Below are positions 1 through 9,320 of a DNA stretch of 64,000 nucleotides, in pieces. This DNA comes from Microbulbifer hainanensis (GTDB lineage: Bacteria > Pseudomonadota > Gammaproteobacteria > Pseudomonadales > Cellvibrionaceae), in assembly GCF_014904735.1 (NCBI RefSeq), contig NZ_JACZCR010000026.1:140818-204817 (forward strand). The letters run 5' to 3'. A program made the position numbers and the translations under genes. Position 1 is the stretch's first letter. Every line of letters starts with the position of its first letter. Under the pieces are notes generated by a model. It was not told the origin of the DNA and searched no databases. It worked only from the letters and a program-made list of their open reading frames with translations.

Positions 1-22
1 CTGTATTCCTTTTAATCGCTGG

Positions 23-51
23 TTGTCACCCGTTTGCAATATAAATGTAAT
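23..51 (+). promoter_or_regulatory. Candidate sigma-70 promoter for the lipoprotein/TonB receptor operon
   Basis: A -35 hexamer TTGTCA (23-28, 5 of 6 to consensus) is separated by 17 bp from TGTAAT (46-51, 5 of 6). It would give a leader of about 225 nt before the lipoprotein start. The leader is AT-rich and no known riboswitch was recognised. Assignment is by eye only. Confidence 0.45.
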
Positions 52-281
52 TTTCGCGCTCAAAAGAAAAGTTATTGCAATTTATTCCACAAAACTTTCC
101 TCAAGTAACAATTTCGAAATATTCCCTTCCTACACTCCTTCGCGTCCGAATCGCTCAGGCGAACAAAAAAATCACGGTTTCAGGGCTATCTGAAAACCCG
201 CTTTTAAATCAGGACGCACAGCTGAAATAAAAACAGGGTTTTTGGCTACCCGCATTTAAAAAACTTCCGTTAGGGGGAATT

Positions 282-2006
282 ATGAAGCAAGTAAATAGCA
301 AGCTGCTGCTGGCAGCCGCGATTGCCACTCTGCTGGCAGGTTGTGACAGCGGCGGTATCAATGTTGAGCCGAAGACAGTCGACAATTCTGTCGATAACTC
401 TACTAGCACACCGACTCCGGTTGAAGAAGAAAACCCCTGCGCCTCCATCGTAAAAGGTGGCCAGACTCTTCAGGGTGAATTTAAGGCCCCGAACTGCTAC
501 TACGCCCCGAGCTTTGTCGATGCCGGCAACAACCTGACAACCGACCTGTACCTTCCCGCACTGGCGGATGGCGGTGTGAACGTGTTTGAAGGCAGCCTGT
601 TCGTAGGTAAGAACTACGACAACGATACAGACATGCAAGCGGCTGGCATCTCTGAGGGTGGCGACGGCCCCACACTGACCGTGCAGGCCGGCGCGACTAT
701 TGCCTTCCCGGACAAAACCAAGTTTATGGTCATCAACCGCGGTTCCCAGCTGATCGCGCGCGGTACCGCAGATGCCCCGATTACCTTTACCTCTGTTTCT
801 GATGCAGTGGACGGTACTGCGGGCCCCGAAGATGTCTCCCTGTGGGGTGGTATCGTCATCAACGGCTTCGGTGTTACCAACAAGTGTGCCTATACCGGCT
901 CTGTAGCCGGCGGTGACCTGGCCACCTCCGACTGTCACGTGGAAGCGGAAGGTTCCGAAGGCGCGGACCAGTCCAACTACGGCGGTGCCAACAACGCAGA
1001 CAATTCCGGTGACCTGGAATACGTTGTCGTCAAGCACACTGGCGCTCAGGTTGCCAATGGTGACGAGCTGAACGGCATTTCCTGGGGTGCTGTGGGTAGC
1101 GGCACCATCGTTAAAAATGTTGAAGCCTACTCCACTTACGACGACGGTATGGAGTTCTTCGGCGGTGCGGTAAACGTCGAAAACTACCTGGCCCTGTATG
1201 TGCGCGATGACTCCATCGATATCGATGAAGGTTACGCGGGCACCATCACCAATGCGCTGGTCATCCAGAGCGCCGACAATGGTGCCAACTGTATCGAATC
1301 CGATGGTATCGGTAGCTACGGTGACATGGCGGATGGCAGCAAAACTGATCGTCGTGCCGAGATTATCAGTCAGGGAATCAACAGCCGTCCGACCATCGAC
1401 GGTCTGACCTGTATCCTCTCCCCGAATGCACCTGCGTCGAAGGGTGGCACCGGTACCCACGACTACGGCGCCGGCTGGCGTTTCCGCGAAGGCATTATGC
1501 CGACCGTTACGAATTCCATGGTGATCTCTTCCTACAGCGCGGACACCACCCCGAATGATGGCAACAACTACTGCCTGCGCATCGATGACGCCGAAACCCT
1601 GCAGGGTGCCGAAGACGGCGATATGGTGCTCGAAGGCAACGTTTTTGCCTGCGCCGAGAAGAGCAAAGGCGGCCCGCTGCCGGGTGGCCAGACTATCCAG
1701 GATTGGGTAGTGGCGCACAACAACCAGTTCGTCGATTTCGCCGATATGGCCGCAGCCATGGATCCGACTGCTAACGCCGACACCGGTCTGCAGCTGCTGT
1801 CTGCCGGCGCTGAATCTTCACTGCCGATGTTCTCCATCGATCCGGCCAGCTCCATGATGATCGGCGGTGTTGCACCGACCGTGACTCCGGAAGGTAGCAG
1901 CACCTACCTGGGTGCCCTGAGCAACATGGGCACTGACTGGACCAAGGGCTGGACCTACGGTCTGCACGACGGCAACCGCGGCGAGAGCCTGTGGATCGAA
2001 AAATAA
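282..2006 (+). CDS. Predicted lipoprotein, beta-helix-like, partner of TonB receptor
   Basis: 574 aa. The start has a ribosome binding site AGGGGGAA at 272-279. The N-terminus is a type II signal with lipobox LLAGC, so Cys21 should be lipidated; Asp22 at +2 would favour inner-membrane retention by the enteric Lol rule, though that rule may not hold here. The mature part is Gly/Asp-rich with repeated short strands (for example GATIAFPDKTKFMVINRGSQ) followed by several Cys residues, resembling parallel beta-helix proteins that lie beside TonB-dependent receptors in marine gammaproteobacteria and are sometimes mislabelled 'multidrug transporter'. No enzymatic motif was recognised. The gene is 115 bp upstream of a TonB receptor on the same strand, which suggests a surface or periplasmic substrate-handling partner. 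The family is recalled, the function is unknown. Confidence 0.85.
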   Translation: MKQVNSKLLLAAAIATLLAGCDSGGINVEPKTVDNSVDNSTSTPTPVEEENPCASIVKGGQTLQGEFKAPNCYYAPSFVDAGNNLTTDLYLPALADGGVNVFEGSLFVGKNYDNDTDMQAAGISEGGDGPTLTVQAGATIAFPDKTKFMVINRGSQLIARGTADAPITFTSVSDAVDGTAGPEDVSLWGGIVINGFGVTNKCAYTGSVAGGDLATSDCHVEAEGSEGADQSNYGGANNADNSGDLEYVVVKHTGAQVANGDELNGISWGAVGSGTIVKNVEAYSTYDDGMEFFGGAVNVENYLALYVRDDSIDIDEGYAGTITNALVIQSADNGANCIESDGIGSYGDMADGSKTDRRAEIISQGINSRPTIDGLTCILSPNAPASKGGTGTHDYGAGWRFREGIMPTVTNSMVISSYSADTTPNDGNNYCLRIDDAETLQGAEDGDMVLEGNVFACAEKSKGGPLPGGQTIQDWVVAHNNQFVDFADMAAAMDPTANADTGLQLLSAGAESSLPMFSIDPASSMMIGGVAPTVTPEGSSTYLGALSNMGTDWTKGWTYGLHDGNRGESLWIEK

Positions 2007-2018
2007 GCATTACGCTTA

Positions 2019-2075
2019 GCCCGGGGCTCTGACCCGGGCCTTGGGGCGCCGCTTTCGCAACGGGAGTCGGCGCCC
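2019..2075 (+). other. Two hairpins between lipoprotein and TonB receptor genes
   Basis: GCCCGGG (2019-2025) pairs with CCCGGGC (2033-2039) over a 7-nt loop, and GGGCGCCG (2044-2051) pairs with CGGCGCCC (2068-2075) over 16 nt. Neither is followed by a T-run, so they are more likely RNA-processing or stabilising structures that set lipoprotein:receptor ratios than full terminators. That role is inference. Confidence 0.5.
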
Positions 2076-2121
2076 TCTTCGATTCTACAGTGGGAACCAG
2101 AAACGATAAGAGGCCATGGTT

Positions 2122-4824
2122 ATGGTTAAGATCGACAAATTTCAAAGAGCGCCGTTGGTGTTGGCTATGGCCGCGGCCTCCTCATTTGCCTACTCCGCCG
2201 ACGAGCCAGTGCAAATGGAAAAGCCGGCTGTACCGCAGTCGCAGCAGATTGAAGAAGTGATGGTGCAGGGGCGCCTGCAGAGTTCGGCGGAGATGCTGAT
2301 TAACGAGCGCATCGACGACGAAGTCGTGACCGACGTACTCGGCGCTGAGATGATCGGCCGTATCGGCGATTCTACGGTAGCGGCCGCGCTGCGCCGCGTT
2401 TCGGGCCTGTCGCTGGTGGACGGCAAGTTCGTCTATGTGCGCGGCCTCGGTGAGCGCTATTCCAGCACCACTCTGAACGGTGCTGCCGTGCCATCCCCGG
2501 ACCTGACCCGCAGCGTCCTGCCGCTGGATATCTTTCCGACTTCCGTTGTTGAGGCCCTGGCTGTGCAGAAAACCTATTCTGCGGATCAGGCGGCCACATT
2601 CGGTGGCGGTAACGTGGATATCCGCACCAAGGGCATTCCCGATCAGCTGACTTACTCACTGGAAGTGGGTAGCGGTATGAACAGCGAAACCAAGGGCGAT
2701 GTGCTGAGCTACAACGGTGGCGGCGACGACAAGTTCGGCACCGACGATGGCACCCGCGCGATGTCCAGCGAATTGGAAGATGCCATCTGGCGCTTCCATG
2801 GCAACTTGGGTACCTACAACATCGGCAAGGTGCTCGCTTCCGAAGGCAAGACTTATGGAAGTGCCCAGGAGGCTGCAGATGCGGCATCTGCGCTGAACCG
2901 CGACCTGGCGCTAAAGCTGAATCGCGATATCGCTATCAAGGAAGAGTCTGCGGACCCGGACTACGATGTGAAGGGCAGCGTCGGCAATCGTTTTACTTTC
3001 GGTGACGATTGGGAGCTGGGCTTCCTCGCCGGTGGTTCCTACAAGAACCAGTGGCGTGAGGAAAACCGCCTGAAGCGCAGTGTCGGTTTTCCGGATGAGC
3101 GCACTGATACTGAAAACAAGTCCATTTCCTCTGTAGACCTGAGTGGCAACCTGAATGTCGGCCTGAGCTTCGCCGATGAGCAGAAGCTGACGGCCAGCAG
3201 TCTCTATCTGCGGAACACTGACGATTCCACCGCGATCAGTGACTACTTCAATGAAAACGGTGAGAAGAGCAGTGGCCGTGGTTTTCGCGAGTACAGTCTC
3301 AGGTACGAGGAACGTAGTCTGGTTGTCAATCAAGTGAAGGGCAGCCACTCCATCGGCCCCGAGATCAAGGCGCTGCTGCCATTTTTGGCCTGGGTTCCGG
3401 AAGACGTGAAGGTAGACTGGTTCTACTCCGATGCCCGCGCACGCACAGATATTCCCAACGAAGTCACCATCAATGCGGATACGGCCACCGACCCGCAGAC
3501 AGGTGGGGTGCTGAAGTCTTATGTGGCGGAATCTGCGGCCAACTACCGCTTTACCAAACTGAATGACGAAGTCATCAACTATGGCTGGACCGGTACGCTG
3601 CCGTTGGAGTTTGGTTCCTCATCACTGGAGTTGAGCGGCGGATTTGCGCGCACCGAAAAGGGGCGCGACTATAGTGAGACCAACCTGACTCTGGAGCAGG
3701 ATGCCGATACCTCTGTGTTGCAGGGGCCGCTGGATGAAGTTTTGTCCGACGACCATATCACCGATGCGAACAATAACTATGTCCTCAGTATGGCCGGCAA
3801 CAACCGCAGCTATATCGCTGCCACGGCCACCGACGCTGTGTTTGGTAAAGTGGACTGGACACTGGCGGAAACCTGGCGACTGTCTGCCGGCGCCCGCTGG
3901 GAAGATTACAACCAGGTCGCGCTGAAATGGAATCCGTGGGGCAATACGGTCGAAAATCCACAGGTTGATATGAGTGATTCGGATGCGGTCCGTTCGTTTA
4001 GCGAAGACAAGGTCTATCCGTCACTGTCTCTGACTTACATTGGCAACCTGTGGGCGGATACCTTCCAGTTGCGCTTCGGCGCCAGTAAGACGGCGGTACG
4101 TCCGGACCTGCGTGAAATCACCGCGGCCATCTATTTGGATCCGATCACCGGCGAGAACGTGAGTGGAAACCCGAATGTGCGCCCATCCGAAATTACCAAC
4201 CTCGATGTGCGCGCCGAGTGGTTCTTTGGCAGCGGCGACAACCTGACCGTGTCGCTGTTCAACAAGGATATCCAGGACCCGATCGAGTTCTTTGAGCAGG
4301 CTTCCAGTGATACCAACCAGTCTCGCGAAATCGTTAACGCGGAATCGGGCACTATTCAGGGCATCGAGTTCGAAGGCCTGAAGTCCCTCGGATTCCTCGG
4401 TGACACCATGGATTCCTTCTTTGTGCAGGGTAACCTCACGCTGCAGGAATCCGAGCTGATCGCCGGAGACGAGGCGGACCACCCCACCAGCCTGAAGCGG
4501 GACATGACCGAGGCTGCGCCTTATGTGGTGAACATGGTGGTTGGTTTCGATTCCCCCGACGGCAACCACTCAGCCACTCTCGGCTATAACGCTTTCGGCG
4601 AGCGCCTCTATCTGGCCGGCCGCAACGGCGCGCCGGATGGTTTTGAGCAGCCTTTCCGTTCACTGGATATGACTTACTCCTGGTATCCGACCGCGGAAAT
4701 GACCATCAAGGCCAAGGCCCAGAACCTGCTCGATGAAGCAGTCGAGATCGAGCGCGCGGGCGTGATCGTGTACGAAGAGAAGCCCGGCACATCGTTTGCG
4801 CTGAGCGCCCAATACAAATTCTAA
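2122..4824 (+). CDS. TonB-dependent outer-membrane receptor
   Basis: 900 aa from ATG 2122, which has AAGAGG (2108-2113) 8 nt upstream; the in-frame ATG at 2116 is only 2 nt from that site. A short signal peptide (about residues 1-26) is followed by a TonB-box-like IEEVMVQ near residue 43. The plug domain shows the typical FVYVRGLGERYSSTTLNG and FGGGNVDIRTKG segments. The rest is a long run of amphipathic beta-strands ending in the C-terminal aromatic motif SAQYKF, expected for a 22-strand barrel. The receptor imports an unidentified ligand using TonB-ExbBD energy, and its pairing with the upstream lipoprotein suggests a shared substrate. No siderophore or sugar operon adjoins to name the ligand. 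Confidence 0.93.
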   Translation: MVKIDKFQRAPLVLAMAAASSFAYSADEPVQMEKPAVPQSQQIEEVMVQGRLQSSAEMLINERIDDEVVTDVLGAEMIGRIGDSTVAAALRRVSGLSLVDGKFVYVRGLGERYSSTTLNGAAVPSPDLTRSVLPLDIFPTSVVEALAVQKTYSADQAATFGGGNVDIRTKGIPDQLTYSLEVGSGMNSETKGDVLSYNGGGDDKFGTDDGTRAMSSELEDAIWRFHGNLGTYNIGKVLASEGKTYGSAQEAADAASALNRDLALKLNRDIAIKEESADPDYDVKGSVGNRFTFGDDWELGFLAGGSYKNQWREENRLKRSVGFPDERTDTENKSISSVDLSGNLNVGLSFADEQKLTASSLYLRNTDDSTAISDYFNENGEKSSGRGFREYSLRYEERSLVVNQVKGSHSIGPEIKALLPFLAWVPEDVKVDWFYSDARARTDIPNEVTINADTATDPQTGGVLKSYVAESAANYRFTKLNDEVINYGWTGTLPLEFGSSSLELSGGFARTEKGRDYSETNLTLEQDADTSVLQGPLDEVLSDDHITDANNNYVLSMAGNNRSYIAATATDAVFGKVDWTLAETWRLSAGARWEDYNQVALKWNPWGNTVENPQVDMSDSDAVRSFSEDKVYPSLSLTYIGNLWADTFQLRFGASKTAVRPDLREITAAIYLDPITGENVSGNPNVRPSEITNLDVRAEWFFGSGDNLTVSLFNKDIQDPIEFFEQASSDTNQSREIVNAESGTIQGIEFEGLKSLGFLGDTMDSFFVQGNLTLQESELIAGDEADHPTSLKRDMTEAAPYVVNMVVGFDSPDGNHSATLGYNAFGERLYLAGRNGAPDGFEQPFRSLDMTYSWYPTAEMTIKAKAQNLLDEAVEIERAGVIVYEEKPGTSFALSAQYKF

Positions 4825-4865
4825 GAACAAGCGGGAAATAACCCTGACAACAGGGATTTATTCGG

Positions 4866-4898
4866 GCCGGGTGCTGTAATCAGCCCCGGCTTTTTTAT
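4866..4898 (+). terminator. Rho-independent terminator after TonB receptor
   Basis: GCCGGG (4866-4871), a bulged T, and GCTG (4873-4876) pair with CAGC and CCCGGC (4881-4890) over a TAAT loop; TTTTTT follows at 4891-4896. A textbook terminator 41 bp after the receptor stop. Confidence 0.92.
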
Positions 4899-5049
4899 TG
4901 GGTTTTTGCCTGGCGGTGGCTGGAGCCAGCTGATAGGCGAGACTGAAGTTCATCTTCCCATTGGTGGGGCTGGTTAACCGGCGTCCGGCTGTTTCTCGCT
5001 GTAGGCTCTTGAAGGGGAGGCTGTCTCTCCTGACATGTTGCGGAGTAGG

Positions 5050-5271
5050 TTAGCTAGATCCCTTTATTCCCATTCGATCCAAGTGTCTCTGCAATTCCGC
5101 TTCACTCATATCGATCACTTCCAGCACGCGGCCATACAGCATAGCAGTGGGCACATTGCGGCCGCCCAGTTCCCGTTGGGTTTGCTGTAGCAGATAAAGC
5201 ACAATGCGCTCGGTGCGTGTCAGGCCGTCGCGGACATCGGGATAGTGATCGGTAAAACCTTTGAGGTCCAT
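5050..5271 (-). CDS. Small conserved hypothetical protein
   Basis: 73 aa, soluble, no signal or membrane segment. It contains RTERIVLYLLQQTQRELGGR and a C-terminal MSEAELQRHLDRMGIK, which look like short helices with charged faces; no family was recognised with confidence. The ribosome binding site is weak (GGAA 5 nt before ATG 5271). It lies alone between the terminator of the TonB receptor and that of ETF-QO, reading in the same direction as ETF-QO but beyond that gene's terminator. Reality is supported by protein-like composition and the compact intergenic fit; function unknown. Confidence 0.6.
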   Translation of the reverse strand: MDLKGFTDHYPDVRDGLTRTERIVLYLLQQTQRELGGRNVPTAMLYGRVLEVIDMSEAELQRHLDRMGIKGSS

Positions 5272-5373
5272 GTCGGTTCCGCATTTCTCCGGGAGGAGCC
5301 ATCAGTATGGGGTGGCGGCTGCGGGCTGGCAATCCGGCGTCAGGGGAGGGGTTTGCGAGGTGAGGGCGCCCAT

Positions 5374-5399
5374 AAAAAAGGGCGTCTCGAAGGACGCCC
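5374..5399 (-). terminator. Rho-independent terminator of ETF-QO gene
   Basis: Read on the minus strand, GGGCGTC and GACGCCC form a 7-bp stem over a 6-nt loop and are followed by TTTTTT (plus-strand A-run 5374-5379). It lies 32 bp beyond the ETF-QO stop. Confidence 0.9.
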
Positions 5400-5430
5400 G
5401 TAAAACGAAGTCGTTACAACCTCAATTCTG

Positions 5431-7068
5431 TTACATGTTCGGGTAGTTGGGGCCGCCGCCACCTTCCGGAGTCACCCACACAATATTCTGCGTCGGGTCC
5501 TTGATGTCACAGGTTTTGCAGTGCACGCAGTTCTGCGCGTTGATCTGGAAGCGCTTGCTCCCGGCTTCTTCCACGACTTCGTAAACGCCGGCGGGGCAGT
5601 AGCGTTGCGCAGGTTCGTCGTAGATTGGCAGGTTGTGATTCAGCGGAATCTCGTCGTCTTTCAGCTTCAGGTGGCACGGCTGGTCTTCTTCGTGGTTCGT
5701 GTTGGAGATGAACACAGAAGAAAGCTTGTCGAAACTGAGCTTGCCGTCGGGTTTCGGATAATCAATTTTCTTGCAGTCCGCTGCCGGCTTCAGCTGGGCG
5801 TGATCCGCCTTGTTGTCCGACAGGGTCCACGGCAGTTTGCCCTGGAAGATATTGATATCGATAAACGCGTAGGCAGAGCCGATGATATTGCCCCACTTGT
5901 GCTGTGCGGGGCCGAAGTTGCGCTGCTTGTGCAGTTCTTTCCAGGCCCAGCTGTCGCGGTATTTGGTGGTGTAGTCGGTCAGCTCGTCATTGCTGCGCTC
6001 AGCTCCCAGAGCTTCCACCACGCTTTCCGCAGCAATCATGCCGGACTTCATCGCGGTGTGATTGCCCTTGATCTTGGCAAAGTTCAGGGTGCCGGCGTCG
6101 TCGCCGATCAGCAGGCCGCCGGGGAAGGTCATCTTCGGTTGGGACTGCAGGCCGCCCTTGGTGATGGCGCGCGCACCGTAGGCCACGCGCTGGCCGCCCT
6201 CCAGGTACTGCTTGATCACCGGGTGGTGCTTGTAGCGCTGGAACTCGTCAAACGGGCTGACGTGGGGGTTGCTGTAGGCCAGGTCGGTAATCAGGCCCAC
6301 AACCACCTGGTTGTCTTCCAGGTGGTAGAGGAAGCCGCCGCCGTGGGAGCCGCTCTCGTCCAGCGGCCAGCCGGCGGTATGCACAACCAGACCCTGCTGG
6401 TGCTTGTCGTCAGCGACCTTCCAGATTTCCTTGATGCCGATGCCGTAGTGCTGCGGATCCTTGCCTTCGTCCAGCTTGAACTTGGAGATCAGCTGTTTGC
6501 CCAGGTGGCCGCGGCAACCCTCGGCAAACAGGGTGTACTTGGCGTGGAGCTCCATGCCGGGCATGTAGGAGTCTTTGTGCTCGCCGTTGGCGGCGACGCC
6601 CATATCACCGGTGGCAATGCCTTTGACCGATCCGTCATCGTTGTACAGAACTTCGGCGGCGGCAAAACCGGGGAAAATCTCGACGCCCAGGCTCTCGGCC
6701 TGTTCGGCCAACCAGCGGGTCAGGTTGCCGAGGCTGATGATGTAGTTGCCTTCGTTGTGCATAGTGCTGGGCACAAAGAAGTTGGGCACTTTAGTGGCCT
6801 TTTCGGCGCTGCCAATAACATAGATGTCATCGCCCTTGACCTCGGTGTTTAGCGGCGCACCGCGGTCTTTCCAGTCGGGGAAGAGTTCGTTCAGGGCAGT
6901 CGGCTCGAATACCGCGCCAGAGAGAATATGGGCACCGACTTCGGAGCCTTTCTCGACGACACAGACTTCGATGTTCTCATTCAGCTGGCGAATACGGCAG
7001 GCCGCAGCCAGGCCCGCAGGGCCCGCACCCACGATTACCACATCGTATTCCATTGATTCGCGTTCCAC
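5431..7068 (-). CDS. Electron transfer flavoprotein-ubiquinone oxidoreductase
   Basis: 545 aa from GTG 7068. It passes electrons from reduced ETF through FAD and a 4Fe-4S cluster to ubiquinone at the inner membrane, linking acyl-CoA dehydrogenases to respiration. The GTG start is preceded by GAGGAG 6 nt upstream and gives MERESMEYDVV, the N-terminus typical of the gammaproteobacterial enzyme; a TTG 24 nt further upstream lacks a good site. The FAD fold GxGxxG is at Gly14-Gly19 (VGAGPAG). Cluster cysteines are Cys491, 514, 517 and 520 (CVHCKTC). Length matches the family. It is transcribed divergently from etfBA across a 357-bp region. Confidence 0.97.
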   Translation of the reverse strand: MERESMEYDVVIVGAGPAGLAAACRIRQLNENIEVCVVEKGSEVGAHILSGAVFEPTALNELFPDWKDRGAPLNTEVKGDDIYVIGSAEKATKVPNFFVPSTMHNEGNYIISLGNLTRWLAEQAESLGVEIFPGFAAAEVLYNDDGSVKGIATGDMGVAANGEHKDSYMPGMELHAKYTLFAEGCRGHLGKQLISKFKLDEGKDPQHYGIGIKEIWKVADDKHQQGLVVHTAGWPLDESGSHGGGFLYHLEDNQVVVGLITDLAYSNPHVSPFDEFQRYKHHPVIKQYLEGGQRVAYGARAITKGGLQSQPKMTFPGGLLIGDDAGTLNFAKIKGNHTAMKSGMIAAESVVEALGAERSNDELTDYTTKYRDSWAWKELHKQRNFGPAQHKWGNIIGSAYAFIDINIFQGKLPWTLSDNKADHAQLKPAADCKKIDYPKPDGKLSFDKLSSVFISNTNHEEDQPCHLKLKDDEIPLNHNLPIYDEPAQRYCPAGVYEVVEEAGSKRFQINAQNCVHCKTCDIKDPTQNIVWVTPEGGGGPNYPNM

Positions 7069-7142
7069 GGCGCTCTCCTCAGCAGGTTGCAATCGGTGAT
7101 TCTGCGGCCGCTATATGTCGGTCGCTTTTATAATGGTCGCGG

Positions 7143-7172
7143 ATTATATCGGTCTTTAATCAGCCCTACCAA
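7143..7172 (-). promoter_or_regulatory. Candidate promoter of ETF-QO gene
   Basis: On the minus strand TTGGTA (7167-7172) is followed after 18 bp by a perfect TATAAT (7143-7148), about 75 nt upstream of the GTG start. Confidence 0.6.
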
Positions 7173-7334
7173 TTGCAGGAGTATTCAATTCCCGTGGCAA
7201 AAGTGTTGTCTTTCAGGGGGTTGGCTACGCTAAATAGACGCTTTTTATACTCTGAAATTGATCTGGTGAATGGCAGATGCCTCTTCCATTAGGCTATTGA
7301 TTTTGGTCTATAGAAGGGCGAACATACACGCCGT

Positions 7335-7350
7335 TCAAACAACTGTTTGA
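7335..7350. promoter_or_regulatory. PsrA-like operator upstream of etfB
   Basis: TCAAAC (7335-7340) and GTTTGA (7345-7350) form a perfect inverted repeat with a 4-bp spacer AACT. This matches the G/CAAAC-N2-4-GTTTG/C pattern recognised by PsrA, the TetR-family fatty-acid-responsive repressor whose regulon includes electron transfer flavoprotein genes in gammaproteobacteria. No psrA gene lies in this window. Confidence 0.65.
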
Positions 7351-7425
7351 CCAGAAGACCGTATTCGTTCGCGTTGATGAACCATCAGTCGCGACTCCGA
7401 AAAGTTTATTTAAGACGGGATTTCC

Positions 7426-8175
7426 ATGAAAGTTCTTGTAGCTGTGAAACGCGTTGTGGACTACAACGTCAAGGTTCGCCCCAAGGCGGATGGCTCTGAC
7501 GTCGATACTGCCAACGTCAAAATGTCTATCAACCCCTTCTGCGAAATAGCGGTAGAAGAGGCGGTACGCTTGAAGGAGAAAGGCGTTGTCAGCGAGATAG
7601 TCGCCGTTTCCATGGGACCCAAGCAGTGCCAGGAGCAGATCCGCACCGCGCTGGCGCTGGGCGCCGACCGCGGCATCCTGGTGGAGACCGATGCCGAGTT
7701 ACAGCCGCTGGCCGTGGCCAAGTGTCTCAAGGCGATTGTCGATAAAGAAGAGCCGCAGATGGTGATTCTTGGCAAACAGTCCATCGACGGTGACAACAAC
7801 CAGACCGGCCAGATGCTGGGCGCGCTGACCGGCATGGGCCAGGGCACCTTCGCTTCCGAAGTGGCCGTTGACGGCGACTCCGTCAAGGTGACCCGTGAAA
7901 TCGACGGCGGCCTGCAGACCGTTGAGCTGAAACTTCCGGCCATCGTGACCACCGACCTGCGCCTGAATGAGCCGCGCTACGCTTCTCTGCCCAATATCAT
8001 GAAGGCGAAGAAGAAGCCGCTGGACACCACCACTCCGGATGAGCTGGGCGTGGATATCGCCCCCCGCACCAAGACCCTGAAAGTCGAGCCGCCGGCCGAG
8101 CGCCAGGCGGGCGTCAAGGTTGCCGATGTGGCGGAACTGGTAGAGAAACTGAAGAACGAGGCGAAGGTAATCTGA
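7426..8175 (+). CDS. etfB: Electron transfer flavoprotein subunit beta
   Basis: 249 aa, the usual length. With EtfA it forms the soluble heterodimer that accepts electrons from acyl-CoA and other dehydrogenases and hands them to ETF-QO; the beta subunit binds AMP structurally. Visible marks are the N-terminal [18 protein letters not shown], the AMP-loop region [12 protein letters not shown] and [20 protein letters not shown], and the ETF signature near [20 protein letters not shown]. The stop overlaps the etfA start by one base (TGATG), so the two are translationally coupled. A PsrA-like operator lies 76 bp upstream. Confidence 0.98.
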   Translation: MKVLVAVKRVVDYNVKVRPKADGSDVDTANVKMSINPFCEIAVEEAVRLKEKGVVSEIVAVSMGPKQCQEQIRTALALGADRGILVETDAELQPLAVAKCLKAIVDKEEPQMVILGKQSIDGDNNQTGQMLGALTGMGQGTFASEVAVDGDSVKVTREIDGGLQTVELKLPAIVTTDLRLNEPRYASLPNIMKAKKKPLDTTTPDELGVDIAPRTKTLKVEPPAERQAGVKVADVAELVEKLKNEAKVI

Positions 8176-9104
8176 TGAGCATCCTGGTTATTGCTGAACA
8201 CGACAACGCCGAACTGAAGGGCGCCACGCTCTATACCATCGCTGCGGCCAAGGCTATCGGTGGCGACATTCATGTACTGGTTGCCGGCGCTGGCTGTGGC
8301 ACTGTGGGCGAAGCCGCCGCCAAGGCCGAGGGCGTCGCAAAGGTCCTGGTTGCGGATAACGCTGCCTACGAGCACCAGCTCGCGGAAAATGTGGCCAAGC
8401 TGGTCGCTGACCTGGGCAAGGATTACAGCCACATCCTGGCTCCGGCGACCACTACCGGCAAAAACATGCTGCCGCGCGCCGCTGCGCTGCTGGACGTGCA
8501 ACCCATTTCCGACATCATCGCTGTAGAGAGCGCCGATACCTTCAAGCGCCCGATCTATGCCGGTAACGTCATCGCCACGGTACAGAGCTCCGACGCCATC
8601 AAGGTGATCTCCGTGCGTACCACTGGGTTCGACCCGGTCACAGCCGAGGGTGGCTCCGCGGCCATCGAGGCCTGCGATATCGCCGATGATGCCGGCGTAT
8701 CTTCTTTTGTCGGCGAGGAGCTCGCCAAGTCCGATCGTCCGGAACTGACCTCCGCCAAGGTGGTCATCTCCGGTGGTCGCGGCATGCAGAACGGCGAAAA
8801 CTTCGAGATGCTGTACAAGGTGGCCGACAAGCTGGGTGCCGCTGTGGGCGCGTCCCGCGCCGCGGTAGATGCTGGCTTTGTGCCGAACGACATGCAGGTC
8901 GGGCAGACCGGTAAGATCGTCGCGCCGGACCTGTACATCGCCGTCGGTATTTCCGGTGCCATCCAGCACCTGGCGGGTATGAAGGATTCCAAGGTGATCG
9001 TGGCCATCAACAAAGACGAAGAGGCGCCCATCTTCTCCGTCGCCGATTACGGTCTGGTCGCCGACCTGTTCGAGGCCGTACCGGAGCTTGAAACAAAGTT
9101 GTAA
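8175..9104 (+). CDS. etfA: Electron transfer flavoprotein subunit alpha
   Basis: 309 aa. It carries the redox FAD of ETF. The N-terminal domain begins [19 protein letters not shown]; the C-terminal FAD domain shows [55 protein letters not shown] and [14 protein letters not shown], all diagnostic of the alpha subunit. Its ATG at 8175 overlaps the etfB stop. It is closed by a hairpin terminator 28 bp downstream. Together with the divergent ETF-QO gene, the complete ETF branch to ubiquinone is encoded here. Confidence 0.98.
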   Translation: MSILVIAEHDNAELKGATLYTIAAAKAIGGDIHVLVAGAGCGTVGEAAAKAEGVAKVLVADNAAYEHQLAENVAKLVADLGKDYSHILAPATTTGKNMLPRAAALLDVQPISDIIAVESADTFKRPIYAGNVIATVQSSDAIKVISVRTTGFDPVTAEGGSAAIEACDIADDAGVSSFVGEELAKSDRPELTSAKVVISGGRGMQNGENFEMLYKVADKLGAAVGASRAAVDAGFVPNDMQVGQTGKIVAPDLYIAVGISGAIQHLAGMKDSKVIVAINKDEEAPIFSVADYGLVADLFEAVPELETKL

Positions 9105-9132
9105 TTATCGATTAATATAATGATCGGTATGG

Positions 9133-9156
9133 AAAGGGCGGCTTCGGCCGCCTTTT
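9133..9156 (+). terminator. Rho-independent terminator after etfA
   Basis: AAAGGGCGGC and GCCGCCTTTT pair around a TTCG tetraloop (9143-9146) with the T-run at 9153-9156. The A-run on the left also makes it plausible in reverse. Confidence 0.88.
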
Positions 9157-9320
9157 CTATTGCCGTGAATTAGTTCGCCAGCGCTGTTCACATAAGGAAA
9201 TATTGGCGCCGTTCTCGTTGTCTTCTTGGGATCATTGCCTTTCTCGGGATGACGAAAGAGAATAGGTGTCAATAATTGATAAATACGGCCGACGGGAGAC
9301 GTTGGCTAACAGGGTTGTTC

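Larger units (their letters stand above)
7069..7425. other. Gene-free divergent control region between ETF-QO and etfBA
   Basis: 357 bp with no credible gene. It holds a minus-strand promoter for ETF-QO (7143-7172) and a PsrA-like palindrome (7335-7350) on the etfB side. The etfB ribosome binding site is weak (GACGGGA about 8 nt before ATG 7426). Nothing else was recognised. Confidence 0.8.

Noticed and set aside
270..1718. Long antisense open frame opposite the lipoprotein gene (similar cases at 5521-6852, 13548-14879, 14910-16532 and 20986-22767)
   Set aside because: They are out-of-frame shadows caused by high GC codon use; the translations have no family signatures and each lies wholly over a well-recognised gene.
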